From: Aureimonas glaciei
GTDB lineage: Bacteria; Pseudomonadota; Alphaproteobacteria; Rhizobiales; Rhizobiaceae
DNA: 64,000 bases
NCBI RefSeq assembly: GCF_014643375.1
Contig: NZ_BMJJ01000001.1
Location: forward strand, 577,782 to 641,781
Reading direction: 5' to 3'
Within the stretch, counting starts at the first letter, position 1. Every line of letters begins with the position of its first letter. Of this stretch, positions 46,366 to 55,030 are shown piece after piece. The notes under the pieces are model-generated. The model was not told the origin of the DNA, did no database searches, and saw only the letters and a program-made list of their open reading frames with translations. A program made the translations under genes and the position numbers.

Positions 46366-47809
46366 CGGCGAGCGCCTCCTCGTGGTTGAAGGGAAAGGTG
46401 ACGACGATGCGGGTGCCGCCGAGGGCGCTCGCTTCGATCGCCGCGGTCGCGCCGAGTTCGATCATCAGGCGCCGCACGAGCCAGAGGCCGAGGCCGGCAT
46501 TCGGTTCGTACAAGGTCGTCAGCACGTCTCTCGACCGGAGATAGGCGGCCGCCTCCTCGGGCATGCCGGGGCCGCTGTCGTCGATCGTCACGATAAAGCT
46601 TTCTCCCGATCGCCGGGCAGAAAAGGTGACGACCGATCCGGCCGGTGACGCGGCGCAGGCATTGAGGAGAAGGTTCAACAGGATCTGGCGAGCCTTGGTC
46701 GCGTCGACCGGCACGTCGCCGCCGATGGCGCTGGTCCAAGCGATCGTCAGCGAGCGTCGCTCGGCCTCGGGATGCAGGAGAAGCCGGAGGTCGGCAATGT
46801 CGGCCGGATGCAGCGTGCGCGTCTCCCCGACCGACCGGTAGCTGACGAGCGCCGTCTTGACGACGTCGCGGATGCCCGTCAGGCCGCGTTCCAGGAGGTC
46901 GATCGAGGCCTTGCGGGCCAGCGGTTTGTCGCCATGGCGCTTCAGGGTGTCGAGGCTGTTGAAGAGCCCGCCGAGCGGATTGTTGATCTCGTGCGCCATG
47001 CCGGAGGCGAGCCGCCCGAGGCTGGCGAGTCTCTCCTCCTCCGCCAGCCGGCGGGCAAGGTTCTCGCGGTCGCGCACGGCGTCGACGAGCCGTCCGTAGG
47101 AGCGGAAGAGCCGCCCGGTTTCACCGACGGCCGAGCGGAACTCCGGCGAGAGCGGCATGACCTCGGCCTTGGTGCTCTGCTGGAGATGATCGGTCAGCAG
47201 CCGGATGGGGCGGACCATGCGGCCGACGGCGAAATAGCCGAGGCCCGCCAGGACGATGGTGATCGCGATGTTGGTCGCGATGAGGGTCATCAGCACTTCC
47301 CGTCGCTCGGCCGCCAGATGCGTGGTATCGAAGCTCGCATAGACCGAGCCGAGCTTGCGGTCCTCATAGACGAGGTCGCGGCTGAGGAAGGCGAGCGTGC
47401 CGCCCTCCTGGGTCCGGAACCCTCCGCCTTTGGCAAATCGCGCCGTCACTTCCGCCGGCAGGCTCGTCCCGGTCGGGAACGCCCGCGGATCGGACGCTGC
47501 CAGAACCTTGCCGCCGGAATCCAGAACGATCGTGCCCGCCGCTGCGAGGCCCCGGTACATTCCCTTGGCCCGGTCGACGGTATCGAAGGTCTCCCACACA
47601 TCGCGCCGGAGAACGGCGGGGATCAGCGAGGAGGACAGACCGTCGAGATAGGCGTTTCCGAGTTCCTGGAGATGGCGCTCCTGCGTCGCCTGGAGACGCC
47701 CGAGAACCTGCTGCGAAACGGTGAGGCTCAGCGCCACCATCAGGATCACGACGAGGAGGGGGATCTGGACCGTCAGAGGCCAGGACGAAACGGCGAGCGC
47801 GCGTCTCAT
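46355..47809 (-). CDS. aioS: Arsenite-responsive sensor histidine kinase AioS
   Basis: Membrane histidine kinase that, with AioX, senses arsenite and phosphorylates AioR. The 484-residue protein has a first helix (about 14-32) and a periplasmic sensor region (about 35-175). A second helix (about 176-196) leads to a HAMP segment, the dimerisation helix with His273 (GMAHEINNPLGGLF), and an ATPase domain with LLLNACAAS (N box), DDSGPGMPEE and GLGLWLVRRLM (G boxes). It starts in a 4-nt overlap with the aioX stop. Confidence 0.94.
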   Translation of the reverse strand: MRRALAVSSWPLTVQIPLLVVILMVALSLTVSQQVLGRLQATQERHLQELGNAYLDGLSSSLIPAVLRRDVWETFDTVDRAKGMYRGLAAAGTIVLDSGGKVLAASDPRAFPTGTSLPAEVTARFAKGGGFRTQEGGTLAFLSRDLVYEDRKLGSVYASFDTTHLAAERREVLMTLIATNIAITIVLAGLGYFAVGRMVRPIRLLTDHLQQSTKAEVMPLSPEFRSAVGETGRLFRSYGRLVDAVRDRENLARRLAEEERLASLGRLASGMAHEINNPLGGLFNSLDTLKRHGDKPLARKASIDLLERGLTGIRDVVKTALVSYRSVGETRTLHPADIADLRLLLHPEAERRSLTIAWTSAIGGDVPVDATKARQILLNLLLNACAASPAGSVVTFSARRSGESFIVTIDDSGPGMPEEAAAYLRSRDVLTTLYEPNAGLGLWLVRRLMIELGATAAIEASALGGTRIVVTFPFNHEEALADVA

Positions 47810-48714
47810 GTCGATCGCCTGACGATGTCGATCTTGGCCGCGATCGTGTCGAAAAGCCCTTCATCCTCCACCGCAAAGCCGTCCAGACGAAGCATGGCCA
47901 GAACCTCGCGCCCGACCGGATCGGCGGACATCCCCAAAAGCGCGTCCCGCAACCGCGACGTCTCCGGGCTGTCCACCGATCGCCGGGCGCAGGCGATCGG
48001 CGGAAAGCCCAGCCATTCGGACGCGCGAAGGATTCGCGTGCGGTCCGTCAATGCAGGCTCGAGCTCTGCCATCACCTCCCAGACGTAGCCGTCGACGCTG
48101 CCGGACTGGGCAAGGCCGGAGGCGACCGCGCGCACGACGTTGCGATGGCCATAGGTGTAGAAGCTGCTCTGGAAGAACGAGGACGCGGACAGGCCTTCGG
48201 CGGCGAGCAGCGCGGTGGTCACGAGATAGCCGGAGTTGGAATCGGGATCGGAAAAGGCGTGGATGTCGCCGCCGAGCCGGTGCCAGTCGTCGCCTGGGCG
48301 ATCGCGATCGACGATGATGTAGGCCTGGTATCGGGGGGACCCCCGCCAGACCGGCACCGCCACGAGGGCGAGCTCGCTGCGGTACTGCACGAAGGGATAG
48401 CCGCAGATCCAGGCCGCATCGACCTGGCCGGAGACGACGAGCGCCGAGATTTCCTGATAGGTGCGGCGCGTCACCAAGTCGACCGGCCGGCCCGTCGAGG
48501 CCTCGAGATAGGCCTGAAGGCGTTCGAGGAGGGCGAGATCGGAGTTGCGGAACACCGGGGTCAGGCCGAAGGCGAGGCGGGCCCGCGGCGCGGCGGAAGC
48601 AAGGCTTGGAGCCGCAAGAGCCGTCGCCGCCAGTCCTCCCAGAAGCGCCCGGCGATCGATCCGAACCGGCGCCTTGGCCAGCCTCTCGTCCGCGCTCCCG
48701 GATGGTGATGGCAT
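47806..48714 (-). CDS. aioX: Periplasmic arsenite-binding sensor protein AioX
   Basis: Periplasmic binding protein of the PhnD/phosphonate-binding class that senses arsenite and signals through AioS. The 302-residue protein has an Arg-rich N-terminus with a Tat-like or Sec signal (RRALLGGLAATALAAPSLASA). The mature part has FGLTPVFRNSDLALLERLQAY and LVTRRTYQEISALVVSGQVD. Cys104 in AAWICGYPFVQ occupies the place of the Cys reported as essential for arsenite binding in Agrobacterium AioX. It is the first gene of the aioXSR set. Confidence 0.9.
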   Translation of the reverse strand: MPSPSGSADERLAKAPVRIDRRALLGGLAATALAAPSLASAAPRARLAFGLTPVFRNSDLALLERLQAYLEASTGRPVDLVTRRTYQEISALVVSGQVDAAWICGYPFVQYRSELALVAVPVWRGSPRYQAYIIVDRDRPGDDWHRLGGDIHAFSDPDSNSGYLVTTALLAAEGLSASSFFQSSFYTYGHRNVVRAVASGLAQSGSVDGYVWEVMAELEPALTDRTRILRASEWLGFPPIACARRSVDSPETSRLRDALLGMSADPVGREVLAMLRLDGFAVEDEGLFDTIAAKIDIVRRST

Positions 48715-48937
48715 CCTCTGCCCCTTTTGGGTCTCTCGTCGCTTCGCGGTAGCATTGCCCCGGCAGTCAGCGCGGTCAATGCTGAGCCGTCCCCGGACGG
48801 TCGCGGTCTCACCCGCTTCGAGAGACGAGGCACGGTCTCGGCCCTGTCACACCCTTGCTATCTCGGCGCGGCGCGATTTTCTAATCGGCCACGGGATCGG
48901 AGCGTCATGCTCGGAAATGGCCGCGGCCGGCGCGAAG
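48715..48937. other. Upstream region of aioX
   Basis: Non-coding DNA between aioX and the mltB remnant; it must hold the aioXSR promoter. An inverted repeat CCGTCC-cc-GGACGG (48787-48800) is the one clear structure. No sigma-54 signature was seen, consistent with constitutive aioXSR expression. Confidence 0.5.
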
Positions 48938-49096
48938 GCCGCCTCGCAGACCGGCGGCATCTCCCGGGGTTTCCAGCGTTTCCTCGAAACCGAGATCTGG
49001 CCGGCCGCGAAGGCGAGGCGAGCGCCGGGCTGTCGTCGACCTTCTGGCCGAGCCGGCGACTATGCCGCCCGGTTAAATAGGCTCGGCCTGTCGGCC
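48938..49096 (+). pseudogene. Remnant of an mltB-like lytic transglycosylase gene
   Basis: The first part (48941-49016) matches the region just after the signal peptide of the intact gene (about 31021-31095) with about six mismatches, encoding QTGGISRGFQRFLETEIWPA. It then jumps to a match with the last codons and downstream bases of the intact gene (32131-32212), skipping about 1 kb. The two parts lie in different frames and there is no start codon, so it is a dead fragment. Confidence 0.88.
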
Positions 49097-49216
49097 GGGC
49101 CAGCCGGCGGCCTCATGCGGGGAAGACTGGCGCGTCGTGCCCGAGGGCTCCGGACCGGCGGGAGATCCCGCCGGTCCGGCCGAATCTGCCGGCGCCCCTA
49201 GGCGCCGATAGGCCTG

Positions 49217-51211
49217 TCAGGCCATGGCGATCTTGCCACCGCCCTGGCGGGTGATGACGACGACGGACGGGCGCACCGGCATGGCGTCGTTGAAGTCGGG
49301 CCAGCGGGTCGACAGGTCCTCGTAGTAGGAGGGGCGGCCGAAACCTTCCCAGTCCTCACCGCCATCGGCAGGGTGCTGGACCGCGACGAAGGCGGTCTCT
49401 AGATCGTCGAGGAGCAGCGGGCCGCACATCTCGGCGCCCACCGGCACGCGGTAGAATAGCTTCGACGTCGCGCGCGCCGCGCCTTCCGTGTCGACGGCCC
49501 AGAGACCGTCGGTCCGGCCCGTGGCCTTCGGCGAATTGCCGTCGGTCGAGACCCAGAGCCGGCCCTCGGCATCGACCGCGCAGTTGTCCGGCATGCCGAA
49601 CCAGCCATTGGCCGTGGTGGCGCTGGAGAAGGTGGCGCCGACCTCGGCGACGGCGGGGTCGCCGCACTTCAGCAGCACTTCCCAGGTGCCCTTCGTCGCG
49701 GCGAAGTCATCGCCGTCCTCGTGGATCTCGATGATGTGACCGAAGGCGTTCTCGGCCCGCGGATTGGCGGCGTCGACCTGCTCGGCCTTGCGCTTGGTGT
49801 TGTTGGTCAGCATGACGTAGACGCGGCCATTGCTGCCGTTCGGCTGGATATCCTCGGGACGGTCCATCTTCGTCGCCTCGAGCAGATCGCCGGCGCGGCG
49901 GGTCTCGATGACGACGTCGGCCTGGCTGGCAAAGCCGTTCTCGGCCGTCAGCGGGCCCTCGCCATGGACCAGCGGCAGCCAGGCGAGCTGGCCGTCCTCG
50001 GCGAACTTGGCGACGTAGAGCGTGCCCTTGTCGAGGAGGTCCATGTTGGCAGCTTTGTTAGCCGGATCGAAGCGGCCTTCGGTGACGAACTTGTAGACAT
50101 AGTCGAAGCGTTCGTCGTCGCCGAGATAGAAGACGACGCGGCCGTCCTTGGAAACGATCGACTCGGCGCCCTCGTGCTTGAAGCGGCCCATGGCGGTGCG
50201 CTTCTTCGGCACGGAATTGGGATCCATGGCGTCGACCTCGACCATCCAGCCGAAGCGGTTCGGCTCGTTCGGCCCCTTGGAAACGTCGAAGCGATCGTAG
50301 AACTGGCCCCAGGCATAGGTGCCCTCGGGAACGCCGTAGCGCTTGTAGTTGGCGGCTTCCGGATGGTCGGCGGCCAGTTCGCCCATGAAGTAGCCGTGGA
50401 AATTCTCCTCGGCCATCATGTAGGTGCCCCAGGGCGTGACGCCGCCGGCGCAGTTGTTGATGGTGCCGAGCACCTTGGTGCCGGTCGGATCGGCGGCGGT
50501 CTTCAGCCGGTCATGGCCGGCGGCGGGGCCGGTAAGCTGCATTTCCGTGTCCGCGGTGATGCGGCGGTTCATCGCGCCGTCGCGCACGACCTGCCACTTG
50601 CCGTCCGCCTTGCGGATCTCGACGATCGTGCCGCCATGCGCGGCGATCTCGATGTCGACCCGTTCCTTGTCGGCGTCGGAGACGGTGATCTTGCCCTCGG
50701 CGATCTTGACGATCCCCGGGAACATCAGATGTTCGTTGGTGTACTCATGGTTGACGACGAGCAGGCCATGCTCGGACGAGCCGTCCTCGAGCGGGATGAA
50801 GCCGACATAGTCGTTGTTGTAGCCGAACTGCCGGCGCTGCTTTTCCGCCGTCTGCGTCATCGGATCGAAGTCCGGCGCGTCGGCGAAGAGCGGATCGCCC
50901 CAGCGCAGCAGGATGTCGGCGTCGTAGCCCTCGGCGACATGGTGGTTGGCATCGATGCCGGCCTCGACCTCGGTGAAGGCGAAGCGCGACGCGCCGTCTT
51001 CGGCCCGCGCCTCGTCGGCGGCGATCAGCGCCAGCGGGCTGACGGTCGCGGCGATGGCAGTGACCGCCAGCGAGCCCTTCAGGAAACCGCGGCGGGAAAA
51101 GCGGGAGGCGATGATCTCGCCCATGGTCGGATTGGCGGTGGTGTTGTGTCCGGCCCCGTCATTGGCTTCCAATTGGCTGGTGCGGAACGTGGCGGTATCC
51201 TGGTCGGTCAT
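49217..51211 (-). CDS. phoX: PhoX-family alkaline phosphatase
   Basis: Tat-exported, calcium/iron-type phosphatase that releases phosphate from organic esters in the periplasm. The 664-residue protein has a twin-arginine signal (FSRRGFLKGSLAVTAIAAT) and PhoX segments: FGYNNDYVGFIPL, LVVNHEYTNEHLMFP, NNCAGGVTPWGTYMMAEENF, GWMVEVDAMDP, GRFKHEGAESIV and FYLGDDERFDYVYKFV. It lies between arsB and aioX on the same strand, with a Pho box in front of it. Confidence 0.92.
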   Translation of the reverse strand: MTDQDTATFRTSQLEANDGAGHNTTANPTMGEIIASRFSRRGFLKGSLAVTAIAATVSPLALIAADEARAEDGASRFAFTEVEAGIDANHHVAEGYDADILLRWGDPLFADAPDFDPMTQTAEKQRRQFGYNNDYVGFIPLEDGSSEHGLLVVNHEYTNEHLMFPGIVKIAEGKITVSDADKERVDIEIAAHGGTIVEIRKADGKWQVVRDGAMNRRITADTEMQLTGPAAGHDRLKTAADPTGTKVLGTINNCAGGVTPWGTYMMAEENFHGYFMGELAADHPEAANYKRYGVPEGTYAWGQFYDRFDVSKGPNEPNRFGWMVEVDAMDPNSVPKKRTAMGRFKHEGAESIVSKDGRVVFYLGDDERFDYVYKFVTEGRFDPANKAANMDLLDKGTLYVAKFAEDGQLAWLPLVHGEGPLTAENGFASQADVVIETRRAGDLLEATKMDRPEDIQPNGSNGRVYVMLTNNTKRKAEQVDAANPRAENAFGHIIEIHEDGDDFAATKGTWEVLLKCGDPAVAEVGATFSSATTANGWFGMPDNCAVDAEGRLWVSTDGNSPKATGRTDGLWAVDTEGAARATSKLFYRVPVGAEMCGPLLLDDLETAFVAVQHPADGGEDWEGFGRPSYYEDLSTRWPDFNDAMPVRPSVVVITRQGGGKIAMA

Positions 51212-51283
51212 GACGGCTTCCCCTGTTGGTGGCAGATCGGGCGACGCTCTTTCGAACGTTTCCAGATTTGCTAACCGGCTGGC

Positions 51284-51301
51284 ATTACAGGCGCATGACA
51301 G
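51284..51301 (-). promoter_or_regulatory. Pho box (PhoB binding site) upstream of phoX
   Basis: On the minus strand CTGTCATGCGCCTGTAAT has two 7-bp direct repeats with a 4-bp spacer. The first repeat is a perfect CTGTCAT and the second differs from consensus by one base. It ends 73 nt before the phoX ATG, and a TAGCAA sits 10 bp after it as a possible -10. Confidence 0.75.
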
Positions 51302-51330
51302 CGCCGTGATGCTGCGAGCGTGAGGGGAAG

Positions 51331-51344
51331 GCGCGAAGCCGCGC
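51331..51344 (-). terminator. Small hairpin after arsB
   Basis: GCGCG-aagc-CGCGC follows immediately after the arsB stop codon (51347-51349). Only CTTCCCC follows, so it is at most a weak terminator. Confidence 0.35.
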
Positions 51345-51346
51345 GC

Positions 51347-52651
51347 TTACGAGACCAGCGGCAGCCAGAGCCAGAGCGCGACGAGCGTCGCCAGGAGCAC
51401 CGGCGGCGTGATGACGAGGCCGACCGTCATGTACTGGCCCCAGGTGATGGTCGTGCCCTTGCCGGCGAGGACGTGCAGCCAGAGCAGCGTCGCCAGCGAG
51501 CCGATCGGCGTGAATTTCGGGCCGAGATCGTTGCCGATGACATTGGCGTAGACCATCAGTTCCTGCGTCAACGGATCGAGGGTGGCGCGATCGATGGCGA
51601 GTGCGCCGACGAGCGTCGCCGGCATGTTGTTCATGACCGAGGCCAGCACCGCCACGACGAAGCCTGTGCCGACGGTGGCGACGAACGTCCCTTGCGCGCC
51701 GAGCCAGACGAGCACGCCGGCGGCGATGTCGGTGAGGCCGGCATTGCCGAGGCCGTAGACCACCAGATACATGCCGATCGAGAACAGGACGATCTGCCAG
51801 GGCGCTTCCCGCAAGACCTTGCCGAGCGGCACGACGGCGCCGCGACCGCCCGAAAACCAGCGGCCGGCGATGGCCATGAGGACGAGCGCCGCGGCGCCCG
51901 TCACGAAGGCGATGGGCACGCCGAGCGGCCCGGTGACGAAATAGGCGACGAGGAGGAGGCCGAGCAGCGGGAAGGCGGCGCGGAAAACCTGGGCGTCGCG
52001 GATCGCATGCGCCGGGGCCTCCAGCGCCGAGAGGTCGTAGCGCGCGGGAATGTCGCGGCGGAAATAGGCCCAGAGGACGAGGAGCGTGGCGGCGAGCGAG
52101 ACGAAATTCACCGGCACCATGACCGCGGCGTAGCGGCCGAAGGACACGTCGAAATAGTTGGCCGTCACGATGTTCACGAGGTTGGAGACGACGAGGGGCA
52201 GCGAGGTGGTGTCGGCGACGAAGCCGCAGGCGACGACGAAGGCGAGCGCGCCGGCGGGCGGAAAGTTCAGCCGGAGCAGGATGGCCAGCACGATCGGCGT
52301 GAGCAGAAGCGCGGCGCCGTCATTGGCGAAGACGGCGGCGATCGCCGCGCCGAGGAGGACGACGAGCGGGAAGAGTTTTCGCCCGCTGCCGCCGCCCCAG
52401 CGGGCGACATGAAGCGCCGCCCAGGAGAAGAAGCCGGCCTCGTCGAGGATGAGCGAGATGACGATGAGCGCGACGAAGGTGAAGGTCGCGTCCCAGACGA
52501 TGTCCCAGACGACGCCGACATCGGCCCAGCCGACGACGCCGCTTGCGAGCGCGACGGCTGCGCCCGCCAGGGCCGACCAGCCGATGCCGAGCCCTCGGGG
52601 TTGCCAGATGACGAGGACGAGCGTGGCGACGAAGATCGCGAAGGCGAGCAT
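51347..52651 (-). CDS. arsB: Arsenite efflux pump ArsB
   Basis: Inner-membrane arsenite/antimonite exporter of the ArsB/NhaD (ion transporter) superfamily. The 434-residue protein has about 12 helices. Conserved segments are [40 protein letters not shown], and in the second half [14 protein letters not shown] and [25 protein letters not shown]. Length equals that of classical ArsB. It is the last gene of the arsR-arsC-arsC-arsH-arsB set, 105 nt after arsH. Confidence 0.94.
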   Translation of the reverse strand: MLAFAIFVATLVLVIWQPRGLGIGWSALAGAAVALASGVVGWADVGVVWDIVWDATFTFVALIVISLILDEAGFFSWAALHVARWGGGSGRKLFPLVVLLGAAIAAVFANDGAALLLTPIVLAILLRLNFPPAGALAFVVACGFVADTTSLPLVVSNLVNIVTANYFDVSFGRYAAVMVPVNFVSLAATLLVLWAYFRRDIPARYDLSALEAPAHAIRDAQVFRAAFPLLGLLLVAYFVTGPLGVPIAFVTGAAALVLMAIAGRWFSGGRGAVVPLGKVLREAPWQIVLFSIGMYLVVYGLGNAGLTDIAAGVLVWLGAQGTFVATVGTGFVVAVLASVMNNMPATLVGALAIDRATLDPLTQELMVYANVIGNDLGPKFTPIGSLATLLWLHVLAGKGTTITWGQYMTVGLVITPPVLLATLVALWLWLPLVS

Positions 52652-52756
52652 GGGCCGTTTCCATAATGGAGAGCGCAGGACCGAGGTCGGCGCTTCGCGC
52701 CGTCTCCCGGACCGGGGGACGTGTTGTGGAGCCGGCGCCCGCCAGCGCCGAGGACC

Positions 52757-53482
52757 TCAGATCGAGGCTTGGTTCACGCGCTTCATCAAGGCTTCGGCGC
52801 TCTCGACCCGCTCGGAATAGCGGTCGGTGAGATAGGCCGAGCGCCCGCGCGTCATCACCGTGAACTTCACCAGTTCCTCGCAGACGTCGACGATGCGGTC
52901 GTAGAGCGGGGAGGGTTTCATGCGACCCGCCTCGTCGAATTCGAGAAAGGCTTTTGGCACCGAGGACTGGTTGGGGATCGTGATCATCCGCATCCAGCGG
53001 CCAAGGACCCGCATCTGGTTCACCGCATTGAAGCTTTGCGAGCCGCCGGAGACCTGGATCAGCGCCAGCGTCTTGCCCTGCGTCGGACGCCGGGCGCCTT
53101 CGCTGAGGGGGATCCAGTCGATCTGCGCTTTCAGAATGCCGGTCATCGCGCCGTGGCGCTCCGGGCTGACCCAGACCATGCCCTCCGACCAGGCGGCGAG
53201 GTCGCGCAATTCCTTGACCTTGGGATGATCGGGCTCGGCGCCATCGGGCAACGGCAGTCCGCGCGGATCGAAGCTGCGGACCTCGCAGCCGAACCAGCGC
53301 AAGAGCCGCGCCGCTTCCTCCGAGGCGAGCCGGGAGAAGGAGCGCTCGCGGATCGACCCGTAGAGGACGAGGATGCGCGGGGCGTGCGTCGGCCCGTCCG
53401 GCCCGGCCAGCGCCGCGATGTCGATCGGACGAAGCTGGTCGGGTGCTATGTTCGGCAGGTCCATCGCCAGCGGATCGGTCAC
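52757..53482 (-). CDS. arsH: ArsH organoarsenical oxidase (FMN reductase family)
   Basis: NADPH-dependent FMN flavoprotein that oxidises trivalent organoarsenicals and gives resistance to them. The 241-residue protein has the flavodoxin-like FMN motif [20 protein letters not shown], then [20 protein letters not shown] and [20 protein letters not shown], all typical of ArsH. Its start overlaps the stop of the glutaredoxin-type arsC gene by 4 nt. Confidence 0.95.
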   Translation of the reverse strand: MTDPLAMDLPNIAPDQLRPIDIAALAGPDGPTHAPRILVLYGSIRERSFSRLASEEAARLLRWFGCEVRSFDPRGLPLPDGAEPDHPKVKELRDLAAWSEGMVWVSPERHGAMTGILKAQIDWIPLSEGARRPTQGKTLALIQVSGGSQSFNAVNQMRVLGRWMRMITIPNQSSVPKAFLEFDEAGRMKPSPLYDRIVDVCEELVKFTVMTRGRSAYLTDRYSERVESAEALMKRVNQASI

Positions 53483-53886
53483 GCGGCGCTCCCCATCACC
53501 GCCTCGCCGTCCTCCTTGGTGAAGGTGGCGACCGGGTTGTCGAGGAGCGGCAGGACCTTTTCGGAGGGGCGGCAGAGCGCGACGCCCTTGTCGGTCACGA
53601 CGATGGGGCGGTTGATGAGGATGGGATGCGCCATCATCGCGTCGAGCAGTTCCTCGTCGGAGAGTTTTGGATCGTCCAGCCCGAGCTCGGCATAGGGCGT
53701 GCCCTTCTCGCGCAGGAGGTCGCGCGGCGTCATGCCCATGACGTCGAGCAGTTCGGTCAGCGTCTCCCGGCTCGGCGGCGTCTTCAGGTATTCGATGACG
53801 ACGGGCTCTTCGCCGGACTGGCGGATCATCTCCAGCGTGTTGCGCGAGGTCCCGCAGGCGGGATTGTGGTAGATCGTGACTGTCAT
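53479..53886 (-). CDS. arsC: Glutaredoxin-dependent arsenate reductase ArsC
   Basis: Reduces arsenate to arsenite using glutathione and glutaredoxin. The 135-residue protein has the catalytic Cys11 in [23 protein letters not shown] with a substrate-binding Arg, and [11 protein letters not shown] with the conserved second Arg. It lies 10 nt after the LMW-phosphatase-type arsC gene, so two unrelated arsenate reductases are made from one operon. Confidence 0.94.
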   Translation of the reverse strand: MTVTIYHNPACGTSRNTLEMIRQSGEEPVVIEYLKTPPSRETLTELLDVMGMTPRDLLREKGTPYAELGLDDPKLSDEELLDAMMAHPILINRPIVVTDKGVALCRPSEKVLPLLDNPVATFTKEDGEAVMGSAA

Positions 53887-53896
53887 CTTCAGTCCT

Positions 53897-54424
53897 TCAG
53901 GCGACGTCGGGCTTCTGGAATGTGGCGCCCTCGAGCTGGCCGATCTCGCGCACCTTCACGGCGAGGCGCGAGCGTTCTAGACTGGCGATCGGCAGCGCGA
54001 TGAAGACCGAGATGCGGTTCTTCATGTAGCGGAAGGCGGTGGTGAAGGCCGCGCGCTTCCAGATCTCGCCCTTGGTCTCATGGCTGGGATCCTCGATGCC
54101 CCAATGCGCCGTCATCGGCTGTCCCGGCCAGATCGGGCAGGTCTCGCCGGCCGCCTGGTCGCAGACGGTGAAGACGAAATCCATCTGCGGCGCCTCGGGG
54201 GTGGCGAACTCGTCCCAGGGCTTGGAGCGCATATTGTCGGTGGGATAGCCGAATTCCTCCAGCACGCTGAGCGCCATCGGGTTCACTTCACCTTTCGGCT
54301 GGCTTCCGGCGGAGAAGGCGTTGAAGCGTCCGGCGCCATCCTTGCGCAGGATGCTTTCGGCGAGGATCGACCGGGCGGAATTGCCCGTGCAGAGAAAGAG
54401 GACGTTGAAGGGCTGGTCGCTCAT
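53897..54424 (-). CDS. arsC: Low-molecular-weight phosphatase-type arsenate reductase ArsC
   Basis: Arsenate reductase of the LMW protein-tyrosine-phosphatase fold, thioredoxin-type mechanism. The 175-residue protein has the P-loop CTGNSARS (Cys12 to Arg18), and the resolving pair Cys88 and Cys96 in TVCDQAAGETCPIWPG, followed by HWGIEDPS with the general-acid Asp. ATG 54424 overlaps the arsR stop by 4 nt. The tail beyond residue 140 is a helix typical of the proteobacterial form. Confidence 0.94.
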   Translation of the reverse strand: MSDQPFNVLFLCTGNSARSILAESILRKDGAGRFNAFSAGSQPKGEVNPMALSVLEEFGYPTDNMRSKPWDEFATPEAPQMDFVFTVCDQAAGETCPIWPGQPMTAHWGIEDPSHETKGEIWKRAAFTTAFRYMKNRISVFIALPIASLERSRLAVKVREIGQLEGATFQKPDVA

Positions 54425-54768
54425 GAGCACGTCTCCGGAAGACAGGTGGAAGCGAAGTCGGCAAGGTTTCCGCAGATCTCGGGCTTGCCCGAGCAGCAGT
54501 CCTCGGTGAGGAAGGCGAGAAGCTGGCGCATGTCGTCGTAGCTCGCGGCATAGAGGATCCGTCGCCCGTCCCGCCATGAGCGCAGCAGTTTCGCGCGCTC
54601 CAGCGTCGCCAGATGAAAGCTCATCCGCGTCGGCGGGATCGACAGCGCATCGGCGATCTCGCCGGACGGCATGCCTTCGGGGCCGGCGCGAACCAGCATT
54701 CGGAAAGCCGCAAGGCGGTCGCCATGGGCGAGGGCGGACAGGGCGGAAACGGCAGCGTCGTCTTTCAT
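54421..54768 (-). CDS. arsR: ArsR-family arsenite-responsive repressor
   Basis: Winged-helix repressor that leaves DNA when it binds As(III). The 115-residue protein has GMPSGEIADALSIPPTRMSFHLATLERAKLL as helix-turn-helix and RSWRDGRRILYAA as wing. It lacks the CVC motif of plasmid ArsR; instead a C-terminal Cys pair and a third Cys (Cys91, Cys92, Cys99 in EDCCSGKPEICG) resemble the Acidithiobacillus-type site. ATG 54768 has no ribosome-binding site; a promoter ends just before it, suggesting a leaderless mRNA. Confidence 0.92.
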   Translation of the reverse strand: MKDDAAVSALSALAHGDRLAAFRMLVRAGPEGMPSGEIADALSIPPTRMSFHLATLERAKLLRSWRDGRRILYAASYDDMRQLLAFLTEDCCSGKPEICGNLADFASTCLPETCS

Positions 54769-54790
54769 GGATGCTATTATGCAAACATCC
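54769..54790. promoter_or_regulatory. Candidate ArsR operator
   Basis: GGATG and CATCC form an inverted repeat separated by 12 bp, directly in front of the arsR ATG and covering the -10 hexamer. Binding here would block RNA polymerase. Confidence 0.55.
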
Positions 54791-54803
54791 TTGGAGGATT
54801 CAA
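54776..54803 (-). promoter_or_regulatory. Sigma-70 promoter of the ars operon
   Basis: On the minus strand TTGAAT (54798-54803) and CATAAT (54776-54781) are spaced by 16 bp. The predicted start is 54769, one base before the arsR ATG. Confidence 0.65.
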
Positions 54804-55030
54804 GTGAAGGCCGGTCGGCTGAGATCATGACACGGCGCGAGATCAATGCCCGACCCGCTGCAGCCTGATGCGCCGCCGAGCGTCAAAAAGGGGGCTTGCC
54901 CGGGCTGCCGGCCATGGCGGTTGTCCGGGGTCGCGGCAGACGGCCTATGCGCTATCGCATAGAATTTCGGCTCTCGCTTTACGGCGCGCTGCCGCTATGT
55001 GCTGGACGGAGCTGAACCCGGAGACGTGCC

